From positions 1 to 64,000 of the forward strand of contig NZ_SJCY01000013.1 of assembly GCF_004354365.1 (NCBI RefSeq): a stretch of 64,000 bases of DNA, given 5' to 3'. The position numbers and the translations under genes are program-made. Shown here one piece after another: positions 1 to 7,751 of the stretch; within the stretch, counting starts at the first letter, position 1, and every line of letters begins with the position of its first letter. The notes under the pieces were generated by a model. It ran no database searches, was not told where the DNA came from, and saw only the letters and a program-made list of their open reading frames with translations. Source of the stretch: Pedobacter changchengzhani (GTDB lineage Bacteria > Bacteroidota > Bacteroidia > Sphingobacteriales > Sphingobacteriaceae).

Positions 1-113
<113 letters not shown>

Positions 114-118
114 CTTAA

Positions 119-158
119 AGAAGCCCCGTAACGAAAGTTATGGGGCTTTCTTGTTTTT
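119..158 (+). terminator. Rho-independent terminator of the rRNA operon
   Basis: The arms AAGCCCCGTAAC and GTTATGGGGCTT surround a GAAA tetraloop and are followed by a T-rich run. It begins a few bases after the 5S gene, so it is the likely end of the rRNA operon transcript. Confidence 0.85.
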
Positions 159-195
159 ATTGCAAATCCCAAAAAAATTATCAGTACTTCCCTCC

Positions 196-315
196 CGGTA
201 GCTATCGGGACCGAACAGAGAAGTTAAGCCTGCCAGAGCCGATGGGCTGTCCTGATACATTGGCGTGGAAGTCCCGCATCTGCGGGATAAAATCCGGTCG
301 GTGCCAAATCTTAAA
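196..315 (+). pseudogene. Degenerate 5S-like copy 1
   Basis: Bases 211-245 match bases 40-74 of the intact 5S with one mismatch, and bases 296-315 match 5S bases 100-119 exactly. The middle and the 5' part do not match 5S. They carry short palindromes of the intergenic repeat type (CCCGGTAGCTATCGGG and TCCCGCATCTGCGGGA). It looks like a 5S gene partly overwritten by repeat sequence, and it is unlikely to give functional rRNA. Confidence 0.7.
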
Positions 316-340
316 ATGCGGCAGTGCACGTTAACGGAAA

Positions 341-369
341 ACCTTTCAGCTAAAGCTGGAGGGTTTTTT
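341..369 (+). terminator. Terminator hairpin after 5S-like copy 1
   Basis: A ten-pair stem (ACCTTTCAGC with GCTGGAGGGT, including G-U pairs) has a TAAA loop and a run of six T. It repeats the layout seen after the intact 5S, which suggests that a whole 5S-plus-terminator unit was duplicated. Confidence 0.75.
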
Positions 370-459
370 CCGTTCACAACCTTTTTTTTGCATTGCATAC
401 TGCCGGATGGAAGTTCACTGCCTGTGGTTTCGTCTTTGTATGTCAGCTTCTGTCTTCCC

Positions 460-570
460 GATATGCACCGGGACCGGAATGGCAAATTAGGCCCGCCAGT
501 CCCTGTGGTACTGTCCTGGTGCATTGGCATGGAAGTCCCGCATCTGCGGGATAAAATCCGGTCGGTGCCA
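460..570 (+). pseudogene. Degenerate 5S-like copy 2
   Basis: Short blocks of 5S survive in the right order: GCCCGCCAG at 491, TGGTACTG at 506 and GGTCGGTGCCA at 560. Its last 49 bases (522-570) match bases 258-306 of copy 1 at 48 positions. It is more decayed than copy 1 in the 5S core but shares the same replaced middle, so the two copies have a common origin or were homogenised. Confidence 0.6.
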
Positions 571-607
571 GGTCATAAACACCCAAAGCGGTATTTACCA
601 AGAGATT

Positions 608-633
608 CTTCAGCTAACGCTGGAAGTTTTTTT
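608..633 (+). terminator. Terminator hairpin after 5S-like copy 2
   Basis: The stem CTTCAGC/GCTGGAAG has a TAAC loop and is followed by seven T. This is the third terminator in 500 bases, each behind a 5S or 5S-like unit. Confidence 0.7.
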
Positions 634-751
634 CGTTCATAATCTTTTTTCCCCGCTTCCCCCCGGTACCGCACCCGTATCAGATGGCCGTTCTTCAATT
701 GACGGGACACTGCCCCCGGCCCGGGCTTTCCCCCCCACAGCACTATATTCA

Positions 752-841
752 TAAACCCGATGGAACGGAAATCCTTTTTGGGAAATACAGATTTTCGTTC
801 CATAACAAAATCCCCCAAAAAGATTGAAGCGGACAGCAGGA
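752..841 (-). repeat. CCCGCT...ATCGGGTTTA family repeat, copy D
   Basis: Read on the minus strand this has CTGCTGTCCGCTTCAATC, a long stem-loop built on CTTTTTGGG and CCCAAAAAGG, and the ending CCATCGGGTTTA. The same start and end motifs with different loops occur at 3891, 52101 and 63061. The stretch around it (about 650-850) is clearly more GC-rich than the coding DNA. No gene is seen from 640 to 1054 apart from this repeat and A/T-rich sequence. Confidence 0.6.
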
Positions 842-1054
842 ACAGGCCCCCGTTTGAAAAACTGAAACTGCTTTTCGAATGATTTGGATTATATTAAACG
901 TTTTATTCGATTGTTTTTAGTTTTGAATGAGGCAATTTAATCTAGTAATTGTTTTGTGTATTTAATTATACTGCGATTTGTTTTGCCTTGTGAAATTATA
1001 TAAGCGCTATATTGTTGCTTAGTTATTACTTTTTGTCCTTACTTTTGTTTCCTA

Positions 1055-1315
1055 TTGAAAACTGAAGAAAATAATTCACAAGCCAATTCCTCCCAATTGT
1101 TAATTCAAGGATGGGTTAAACACGAAGTTATTGCATGCGAGAGATGTGCGACAGCTATAGAGTGCAAAGCAAATGCGTACACTAAATGCCAATGTAGTGC
1201 AGTGCAATTGAGTATTAATGAGGTGCAATATATATCAGAATTGTACGATGGATGTTTGTGTGCAAGGTGTTTGTTCGAGCTACAAGCAGCATATCGGGAA
1301 GATGTAGGTATTTAA
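1055..1315 (+). CDS. Cysteine-rich CWC family protein
   Basis: This small protein of about 86 residues matches the cysteine-rich CWC family by eye. Eight cysteines lie at 28, 31, 37, 45, 47, 67, 69 and 72 in the pattern CxxC-x5-C-x7-CxC-x19-CxCxxC. A spacing like this normally binds zinc. The family has no established function. The only in-frame start long enough to cover the domain is a TTG, which is rare in this phylum, and the first 20 residues are polar and probably dispensable. No in-frame ATG precedes the first cysteine, so the exact start is uncertain. The gene stands alone, with A/T-rich noncoding DNA on both sides. Confidence 0.75.
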   Translation: MKTEENNSQANSSQLLIQGWVKHEVIACERCATAIECKANAYTKCQCSAVQLSINEVQYISELYDGCLCARCLFELQAAYREDVGI

Positions 1316-1847
1316 CACTTTGTATTTCTAGTTTAGTCATTTTGGAGTGTCGAAATCTTCGGCAATGCTTTTTGGAAGAAATTTTAACCTTTTTTTGAGC
1401 AAAACTTTTTGGAAACTTTTTCTTTGGTTTATTGAACAGTATTTTGGAATCTACGAGAACTAGCAGAGCTGTGAATTTCGGTGGCTCTTTTTTGGGCGAA
1501 TATTTTTATGCTCGTTTCAGTAGTGATCTAAAAGCCTGTTTCATAAAGTGTAGTCAATATGCAACGTTATTAACAATATTGTCTTTTTTAGCCTTTCCAT
1601 TATTTTGATTCTTCGTATAATGGATAATTTGCGGTTTTTGGTCTGTGTAATAACTGAGTTTTATAAATGTGAATTGCAGTTGGTATTTTTTTAAAAGTTT
1701 CTCTTAGAGCTTGTTTTGGCTAGTAAATTTGACGAAAATATATATTTGAAATACTGGTAAAATCTCATTATTTAGTGTTTAATTTGGCCTCAATATCACA
1801 CTTGGTAAGTGGTTTATCAAGGTAAAAAGGATAGAAAAAACAAGATT
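1316..1847. other. Gene-free A/T-rich stretch
   Basis: No open reading frame, RNA gene or clear repeat is visible here. The stretch should hold the promoter of the following SPFH gene, but no convincing TAnnTTTG box was found close to its start. Confidence 0.5.
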
Positions 1848-3788
1848 ATGGATGCGCTCATTTTTAATTACTGGTGGGTTATTGTGGCACTGATGTGTGT
1901 AGTTTTATACAAATATATTTTACGCTTTTTGTTTGGGATGGTTATTGTGCCCGAAGACAGAATTGGACTCATTACCAAAAAATTTGTGCTTTTTGGAGCT
2001 GATAAAGAATTGCCAGATGGAAGAATTATTGCAACTAAGGGCGAAGCTGGTTTTCAAGGTAAGAGTTTAGCGCCAGGTTTATACTTCGGTATGTGGTTTT
2101 GGCAATTTGCAGTTACTATGGAACAGTTTACAATTATTCCAGAGGGTAAAATTGGTTTAATTATGGCGAAAGACGGTTCTGAAATTCCAACTGGAAATAT
2201 TTTGGGACAAAGAGTTGAATCTGATAATTTTCAAGACGCTGTTAAATTTTTAGATAATGGTGGGCAACGTGGAAGGCAAACTTCTTACATTACTTCTGGT
2301 TCTTACAGGATAAATACGATGTTGTTTCAGGTTTCGGTAACCGATATGATTCGGATACAGGAAAGTATGGTAGGTATTGTAACCACATTGGACGGCTTAC
2401 CGATTGAAGCCAATCAGATTGCAGGTAAACTAGTTGATGGACATAACAATTTCCAAAACTTCGACAATTTCATTAAAAATGGCGGAAATAGGGGTTTGCA
2501 ACCACAAGTAATTTTGGCTGGATCTTACAATTTGAATCCGTGGGCGATTCAAATGGAAGAAATCCCGATGACGGAAATTGCAATTGGATACGTTGGTGTA
2601 GTGATTTCTTTTATCGGGAACGATGGCAGCGATTTAACTGGTGTCGATTTTAAACATGGTAATATTGTGGGTAAAGGTTCTAAAGGTGTTTGGTTGGAGC
2701 CACTCGGACCTGGTAAATACCCAATTAACAAATATATTATGAAGGTAGAGCTGGTACCAACCACTAATTTAGTTTTAAACTGGGCTTCTGCCCGAAGTGA
2801 GGCGCATAATTTGGATAAAAATCTATCGACAATTACCGTACGGTCTAAGGATGGTTTCCCATTTAATTTAGATGTGGCGCAAATTATACACGTTCCTACC
2901 ACTGAAGCGCCTAAAGTAATAGCTCGCTTTGGTAACATGGTTAACTTGGTTTCGCAGGTATTAGAGCCAACTATTGGCAACTATTTCCGTAATTCTGCGC
3001 AAGATAGTGATGTAATTGCTTTTTTAAGTACACGTAAAGAACGTCAAGAATCGGCTAAAGAGCATATAAAAAAGGTGCTAGATGAATATAATGTTAATGC
3101 AGTTGATACTTTGATTGGCGATATTGTGCCACCAGAAAGCTTGATGAAAACCTTAACCGACCGTAAACTTGCAGAAGAGCAAAAGGTAACTTACAATACG
3201 CAAAAACAAGCGCAAGAAACCAGGCAGGGGATGGAGAAAGAAACCGCTATTGCCGATATGCAAAAAGATATTGTAAAAGCACAACAAAGTGTAGAAATTG
3301 CCGAACGTACTGCAAGTGCAACGGTTAAAAAATCGGAAGGTGATGCAACAGGCGTTAAGTTGGCTGTTGGTGCAGAGGCAGAAGTTATAAAAATGCGTGC
3401 ACATGCAGAAGCTGAGGCGACTAAAGCAAGAGCACAAGCAGATTCTGAAGCCATTAAGTTAAGAGCTAGTGCCGAAGCTGAGCAAATTAAATTAACTGGC
3501 AGTGCCGAAGCAGGTAAAATTTTAGCCATTGGTAAATCTACCGCCGAAGCTTACGAACTTGCCGTTAAAGCTTTAGGTGGTGAAAACTTTACGCGTTATA
3601 AAATTACCGAAGAGCTATCTAAAGGCAATGTGAAATTGATCCCTGATGTGTTAATTGGTGGCAATGGAAATAACGGCGGTAACGCAATGGATGGATTATT
3701 GGGCCTTAAATTGATGGAATTAATGGATCCTGAAAAACGTAAGGAAGAAATTAAAACCGTTGAGATTATAACTCAGCCGAACAAATAG
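1848..3788 (+). CDS. Flotillin-like SPFH/band 7 domain protein
   Basis: This is a membrane-anchored SPFH protein of 646 residues. One transmembrane segment lies at about residues 6-30, followed by a band 7/SPFH region. The region from about 470 to 570 is a long Ala/Glu/Lys coiled coil with repeated AEAEA and SAEAE units, typical of flotillins. Flotillins organise membrane microdomains, and the partner here is unknown. The reading frame can be extended 13 codons upstream to a GTG at 1809, but the ATG at 1848 gives the anchor a normal short cytoplasmic tail and is preferred. The N-terminal half contains three similar blocks around GLIxxxDGxxxxxGxI, suggesting internal duplication. A terminator follows directly. 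Confidence 0.85.
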   Translation: MDALIFNYWWVIVALMCVVLYKYILRFLFGMVIVPEDRIGLITKKFVLFGADKELPDGRIIATKGEAGFQGKSLAPGLYFGMWFWQFAVTMEQFTIIPEGKIGLIMAKDGSEIPTGNILGQRVESDNFQDAVKFLDNGGQRGRQTSYITSGSYRINTMLFQVSVTDMIRIQESMVGIVTTLDGLPIEANQIAGKLVDGHNNFQNFDNFIKNGGNRGLQPQVILAGSYNLNPWAIQMEEIPMTEIAIGYVGVVISFIGNDGSDLTGVDFKHGNIVGKGSKGVWLEPLGPGKYPINKYIMKVELVPTTNLVLNWASARSEAHNLDKNLSTITVRSKDGFPFNLDVAQIIHVPTTEAPKVIARFGNMVNLVSQVLEPTIGNYFRNSAQDSDVIAFLSTRKERQESAKEHIKKVLDEYNVNAVDTLIGDIVPPESLMKTLTDRKLAEEQKVTYNTQKQAQETRQGMEKETAIADMQKDIVKAQQSVEIAERTASATVKKSEGDATGVKLAVGAEAEVIKMRAHAEAEATKARAQADSEAIKLRASAEAEQIKLTGSAEAGKILAIGKSTAEAYELAVKALGGENFTRYKITEELSKGNVKLIPDVLIGGNGNNGGNAMDGLLGLKLMELMDPEKRKEEIKTVEIITQPNK

Positions 3789-3823
3789 GAAGGACAAATA
3801 CCTTTTTATCGAAAAGTAAAATT

Positions 3824-3858
3824 AAGCCTGCCAATTATTTTGGTGGGCTTTTTTTTTG
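3824..3858 (+). terminator. Terminator of the SPFH gene
   Basis: The arms AAGCCTGCCA and TGGTGGGCTT pair (with G-U pairs) around an A/T loop and are followed by a run of T. Confidence 0.8.
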
Positions 3859-3960
3859 AAAACGAACGGCAGTTTTTCATCGCTAATTTCAGTCCCGCTA
3901 TACTTTCTGCCATGAAGAATGGCATTCATCCTATCGGGTTTAATTTACAAAGGCAGTGGT
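3859..3960 (+). repeat. CCCGCT...ATCGGGTTTA family repeat, copy A
   Basis: The core runs from AGTCCCGCTAT at 3891 to CTATCGGGTTTA at 3931. The left flank AAAACGAACGGCAGT and the right flank ACAAAGGCAGTG are shared with copy B at 52068-52182, so the conserved unit is about 100 bases. Confidence 0.6.
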
Positions 3961-3988
3961 TCTTGGCAAATTGCAATCCCTCATAGTT

Positions 3989-4568
3989 TATAAATTTGGC
4001 TAAAGCCTATGTAATATGTTATAAAAAGTCCGTTGGCTAAAGCCAAACGGCAATGAAATGGTAGCAGACAAAACTGCAGATTTAGCCTTTTCGCGTCACT
4101 AGTCTAATTTATATGCAACACAGAAATAAATATTCATTTATAAAAACAGCTAAAGCCAAACGGCAATGAAATGGTAGCAGACAAAACTGCAGATTTAGCA
4201 TTTTCGCATTACTAGTCTAATTTATATGCAACACAGAAATAAATAATCATTTATAAAAATGGCTAAAGCCAAACGGCAATGAAATGGTAGCAGACAAAAC
4301 TGCAAATTTAGCCTTCTCGCTTTACTAGTCTAATTGATATGCACCACAGAAATAAATAATCATTTATAAAAATGGCTAAAGCCAAACGGCAATGAAATAT
4401 TTTATACAATACATTATTAAAGCCATAGCGTAATGTAAAGGTCTTTAGAAAGAAGCGACTAAAGCCAAATGGCGATGAAACATGTTTGATGACTTACTAA
4501 TTTCATTGCAGGCTGCTTTAGCTGCCTGAATATTATTGGGCATTGCATAGGCTTTAGCCAAATTTATA
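3989..4568. repeat. 20-bp inverted repeat enclosing the tandem repeat block
   Basis: TATAAATTTGGCTAAAGCCT at 3989-4008 recurs as its exact reverse complement at 4549-4568. The similarity extends imperfectly inward (GCCTATGTAATA against GCCTATGCAATG). Outside both arms lies the direct repeat TTGCAATCCCT(C/G)ATAG. The pair frames the 113-bp tandem repeats like ends of one element. Confidence 0.7.
4036..4398. repeat. 113-bp tandem direct repeat, about 3.2 copies
   Basis: Units start with GCTAAAGCCAAACGGCAATG at 4036, 4149, 4262 and 4375, giving an exact 113-base period three times. The fourth unit breaks off after about 24 bases. Copies differ at only a few positions. A decayed start of a further unit (ACTAAAGCCAAATGGCGATG) is at about 4458. 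No reading frame stays open through the units. A copy of the ACCCCTAAATCCC-type repeat lies at 4641-4668, just after the block. Confidence 0.9.
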
Positions 4569-4778
4569 CAGCCTTGCAATCCCTGATAGCAGCAAAAACC
4601 TAAATTATCCAATTGGATTGAAGTGATATCCTTTTACCCAAGTCCCCTTCAGGGATTTAAGGGTGAAAGATGCTGCGTACAGCGGGACTAACAGTAATTT
4701 GGGTACCTAAATACTTTTCCAATGATAATAATATTGTTAGTCTTTCATCTTTGTTCCTTAATCCTTAATCAATTTTGT

Positions 4779-4786
4779 TAATTTTG
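4779..4786 (+). promoter_or_regulatory. -7 box TAATTTTG upstream of aguB
   Basis: This matches the Bacteroidota -7 consensus TAnnTTTG. A TTTG at 4750 could be the -33 element, but the spacing (25) is longer than usual. The leader before the aguB start would be about 15 bases. Confidence 0.5.
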
Positions 4787-4804
4787 TATTTCAAATTTAT
4801 ATCG

Positions 4805-5680
4805 ATGAGTAAAGTAAAAGTTGGCTTAGTGCAAATGACTTGTAGTAAGGATAAGCAAGAAAATTTAGAGAAAGCGATTGTAAAAGTTAGAGAAGCGGCG
4901 ACAGGTGGTGCACAAATTGTTTGCTTGCAAGAGCTTTTTACTTCGCTATATTTTTGCGATGTAGAGGATTATGATAATTTTGATTTGGCAGAAGCGATTC
5001 CTGGGCCATCTACCGATGCTTTGCAAGTTGTGGCTAAAGAATTGGGTGTGGTTATAATAGCATCTTTATTTGAAAAACGTACAGCGGGTATTTATCACAA
5101 TACTACCGCAGTTTTAGATGCTGATGGAGCTTATTTGGGTAAATATCGTAAAATGCATATTCCTGATGACCCTGCTTTTTATGAAAAATTTTACTTTACA
5201 CCGGGCGATTTAGGCTATAAAGTTTTCCAAACTAAATTTGCTAAAATCGGTATTTTAATTTGTTGGGATCAGTGGTATCCTGAAGCTTCGCGCATTACTG
5301 CGCTAATGGGTGCCGATATTATGTTTTATCCCACCGCAATTGGTTGGGACACTGCGCAAGATGAAGAAACCAACCAGGATCAATACAATGCTTGGCAAAC
5401 CATACAACGTTCGCACTCGGTTGCAAATGGTGTACCTGTGGTAAGTGTAAATCGCGTCGGTTTTGAGCAAGATGGTGCAATGAAATTTTGGGGCGGAAGT
5501 TTTGCCACCAACGCACAAGGTAAATTGCTTTATTTGGCATCGCACGATAAAGAGGAAACAAAGGTTGTTGAGCTTGATTTGAACCAAAGTGATTATATGC
5601 GTAAGCATTGGCCGTTTTTAAGAGATAGAAGAATTGATTCTTACCAGCCGATTACGAAGCGGTTTATTGATGAGGATTAG
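4805..5680 (+). CDS. aguB: N-carbamoylputrescine amidase
   Basis: This nitrilase-superfamily amidase (291 residues) hydrolyses N-carbamoylputrescine to putrescine, CO2 and ammonia, the last step of the agmatine route. The Glu-Lys-Cys triad is visible as E43 in LQELF, K116 in KYRKMHIPD and C153 in ILICWDQWYPE. The last motif and the following RSHSVANGVPVVSVNRVG segment are typical of this subfamily. The ATG at 4805 is chosen over a TTG ten codons upstream because MSKVKVGLVQM is the normal family beginning and the upstream codons overlap the -7 box. Agmatine deiminase follows after a broken gene, which supports the assignment. Confidence 0.93.
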   Translation: MSKVKVGLVQMTCSKDKQENLEKAIVKVREAATGGAQIVCLQELFTSLYFCDVEDYDNFDLAEAIPGPSTDALQVVAKELGVVIIASLFEKRTAGIYHNTTAVLDADGAYLGKYRKMHIPDDPAFYEKFYFTPGDLGYKVFQTKFAKIGILICWDQWYPEASRITALMGADIMFYPTAIGWDTAQDEETNQDQYNAWQTIQRSHSVANGVPVVSVNRVGFEQDGAMKFWGGSFATNAQGKLLYLASHDKEETKVVELDLNQSDYMRKHWPFLRDRRIDSYQPITKRFIDED

Positions 5681-5683
5681 AGA

Positions 5684-5735
5684 AGTCTGAAAGTCAGAAA
5701 GTCGGGAAGACAGAAAGAACCCAGAGTCAGAGAAT
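5684..5735. repeat. CTTTCNGACTTT-type tract (reverse orientation)
   Basis: This is a purine-rich tract of GAAAGTC and AGAAAG units. The complementary pyrimidine-rich version occurs at 6185-6250 on the other side of the broken gene, so the two form inverted flanks. Similar tracts lie at 42358 and 46268. Confidence 0.5.
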
Positions 5736-5795
5736 TCTAAGCATTAATTAGGAAGTGAAAATTCGTATATTTCATTCAACTTAAATTAATTAATT

Positions 5796-6149
5796 ATGGC
5801 TTTCAAATTTGAAAATTTAAAGGTTTGGCAGAAGGCTTTAGACTTGACTGATGAGATTGATAAATTGACTAAGACTTTTCCGAAAGAAGAACAATTCGTT
5901 TTAACATCTCAAATTAAAAGAGCTGCAGATTCAATTTCACTAAATATCGACTAAGGAAGTACAGGACAAAGTAATGCAGAGTTTGTAAGATTTTTACGAT
6001 ACGCTTTACGGTCTGATGTTGAAGTAGTAGGTTGTTTACATATTGCAAAACGTAGAAAATATATAAAAGAAGAACACTTTTTAGAATTATATAAAGCTTG
6101 TGAAGAAGTTTTAGTAATGATAAACGGTTTAATAAAATCATTAAAATAA
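5796..6149 (+). pseudogene. Four-helix-bundle protein (23S IVP family), interrupted by a stop codon
   Basis: The frame would encode about 117 residues of the four helix bundle (S23/IVP-like) family, beginning MAFKFENLKVWQKALDL. An in-frame TAA at 5952 falls exactly in the conserved ISLNIAEGSTGQ motif: the DNA reads NID-stop-GSTGQ. Two base changes (GCC to GAC, GAA to TAA) would explain it. After the stop the frame continues with AEFVRFLRYALRS to a normal end. Its final TAA overlaps the ATG of the next gene (TAATG). Function of the family is unknown. The gene is probably dead unless the stop is read through. Confidence 0.8.
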
Positions 6150-7276
6150 TGCCTGAGCAAAATAAATCTGAACATCATACTTCTAATTCTAATCCATCGG
6201 ACTTTCCGACTTCCGGACTTTCCGATCCTTCATCTTCCGACTTTTCAAACACCCCCGTGAAAAGCGGATTCTCCTTTCCTCCAGAATGGGCAAAACATGA
6301 AGCAACTTGGTTAAGTTGGCCACATAAAGAGGCCAGTTGGCCGGGAAAACTGGAAACAATCTATAAGCCATATTGTGAATTTATAAAGATTGTAGCAACG
6401 GGCGAAAAAGTGCGAATCAATGTAAAAGATGAAGCAATGAAAGCTTTTGCAATTGCCGAACTAGATAAAGTAGATGCTGATTTAACGCAGATTGAATTTT
6501 ACTTTAACGAAAGTAACGATGCTTGGTGCCGAGATCATGGGCCTGCATTTGTGGTAAAGGGCAACGAAAAAGCTGTGGTAGATTGGGGTTATAATGCTTG
6601 GGGAGATAAATATCCTCCGTATGATTTGGATGATGTAATACCAACCAAAATTGCAAAACATTTTAATTTGCAGTTGTTTTTACCCGATATTGTAATGGAA
6701 GGTGGTTCGGTTGAATTTAATGGTGCTGGAACAATATTAACAACCACAGCTTGTTTACTTAACAAAAACCGTAATCCGCATTTATCTAAAGAACAAATAG
6801 AAACTTATCTAAAAGAATTTTACGGCCAAGAACAGGTTTTATGGCTAGGTGATGGAATTGTTGGTGATGACACCGACGGACACATTGATGATATTACCCG
6901 TTTTGTAAATGAAGATACCGTTTTAACGGTTGTAGAGAGCAACCCGTTTGATGAAAACTATTTGCTATTACAAGAGAATTTGCAAGCTTTAAGAGCAATG
7001 AAATTACATAACGGCCGACGGTTGAATATTGTTGAATTGCCAATGCCTTCGCCTGTGATTCATGAAGATACTCGTTTGCCAGCGTCTTATGCCAATTTTT
7101 ACATTGCAAATGCAGCGGTAATTGTTCCAATTTTTGATGATGTAAACGATCAAAAAGCTTTAGATATTATTCAAGAATGCTTCCCAGATAGAAAAGTGGT
7201 TGGTATTAATTCGGTAGATATTATATGGGGATTGGGCAGTTTTCATTGTTTGAGCCAGCAGGAGCCGTCAGTATAA
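6149..7276 (+). CDS. aguA: Agmatine deiminase
   Basis: This peptidyl-arginine-deiminase-type enzyme converts agmatine to N-carbamoylputrescine and so feeds aguB. The family core starts at about residue 40 (FSFPPEWAKHEATWLSWPHK). DDTDGHIDD contains the catalytic His, and FHCLSQQEP near the end holds the catalytic Cys at 367. The first 36 residues are unusual: Ser/Pro/Asp-rich, and encoded by a CTTTCCGAC-type tract that resembles intergenic repeats nearby. An in-frame GTG at 6257 would give a normal-length enzyme. The ATG at 6149 overlaps the stop of the preceding broken gene. Either start is possible. Confidence 0.9.
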   Translation: MPEQNKSEHHTSNSNPSDFPTSGLSDPSSSDFSNTPVKSGFSFPPEWAKHEATWLSWPHKEASWPGKLETIYKPYCEFIKIVATGEKVRINVKDEAMKAFAIAELDKVDADLTQIEFYFNESNDAWCRDHGPAFVVKGNEKAVVDWGYNAWGDKYPPYDLDDVIPTKIAKHFNLQLFLPDIVMEGGSVEFNGAGTILTTTACLLNKNRNPHLSKEQIETYLKEFYGQEQVLWLGDGIVGDDTDGHIDDITRFVNEDTVLTVVESNPFDENYLLLQENLQALRAMKLHNGRRLNIVELPMPSPVIHEDTRLPASYANFYIANAAVIVPIFDDVNDQKALDIIQECFPDRKVVGINSVDIIWGLGSFHCLSQQEPSV

Positions 7277-7395
7277 TTTGATAGACGAATTGTCATCCTG
7301 ATCTTGCCGAGGGCCTATTTGTTATTTTACAAAAATTACTTAAGATTTGATTTGTGAATATTTATTTCTAAATTCAGATTTCGAAATAACAAATT

Positions 7396-7692
7396 ATGCC
7401 AAATATTCATAATTACTTTGTTTATATTTTAGAATGTGCAGATAAAAGCTATTATACCGGTGTAACAAATGATTTAGATGTGAGAATTGAACAGCATAAT
7501 AGTGGTAAGGATGTCAATGCATACACTTACAGCCGTCGACCGCTAATTTTGAAATATTTTATGCGCTTTGAGCAGATTGAGCAAGCAATTGCATTTGAAA
7601 AACAAATTAAAGGTTGGAATAGACTAAAAAAGGAGGCTTTGTTTAAAGAAGATTGGAATGAGATTTTAAGATTGTCAAACTTCAAGAAATAA
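7396..7692 (+). CDS. GIY-YIG nuclease family protein
   Basis: This is a single-domain GIY-YIG protein of 98 residues (YhbQ/UPF0213 type). The signature is YFVYILECADKSYYTGVTND at residues 6-25, followed by R30 in DVRIEQH and an EKQIKGW segment near residue 72. Proteins of this size are widespread in Bacteroidota and often multicopy. Their role is not established, though some are proposed to act on DNA. A fragment of a GTCATCCTGA-type repeat lies upstream at about 7290. Confidence 0.85.
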   Translation: MPNIHNYFVYILECADKSYYTGVTNDLDVRIEQHNSGKDVNAYTYSRRPLILKYFMRFEQIEQAIAFEKQIKGWNRLKKEALFKEDWNEILRLSNFKK

Positions 7693-7702
7693 AAAATTGA
7701 TA

Positions 7703-7710
7703 TATCTTTG
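7703..7710 (+). promoter_or_regulatory. Possible -7 box TATCTTTG upstream of fabG
   Basis: This matches TAnnTTTG and lies 41 bases before the fabG start. No good -33 element was found, and the intervening bases contain a common intergenic repeat motif (CTTCGACAGGCTCAGACTGA). Confidence 0.4.
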
Positions 7711-7751
7711 GTCTTCGACAGGCTCAGACTGACAGCAATAAAAAATTAAAA

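Noticed and set aside
140..818. Several open frames of 64-130 codons on both strands in the 5S region
   Set aside because: They cover rRNA, decayed 5S copies and palindromes, and their translations repeat each other because the DNA repeats. No protein family is visible.
2549..2980. Open frames antisense to the SPFH gene (also 3153-3529)
   Set aside because: They are mirror frames of a gene with strong codon bias. The Ala/Cys-rich translations come from the coiled-coil repeats on the other strand.
4036..4398. CRISPR array
   Set aside because: The 113-bp units are identical along their whole length, with no short repeat and variable spacer, and no cas gene is in the window.
5914..6178. Leu/Tyr-rich frames opposite the broken four-helix-bundle gene
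   Set aside because: They are antisense to the pseudogene, and their composition reflects the A/T-rich helices on the other strand.
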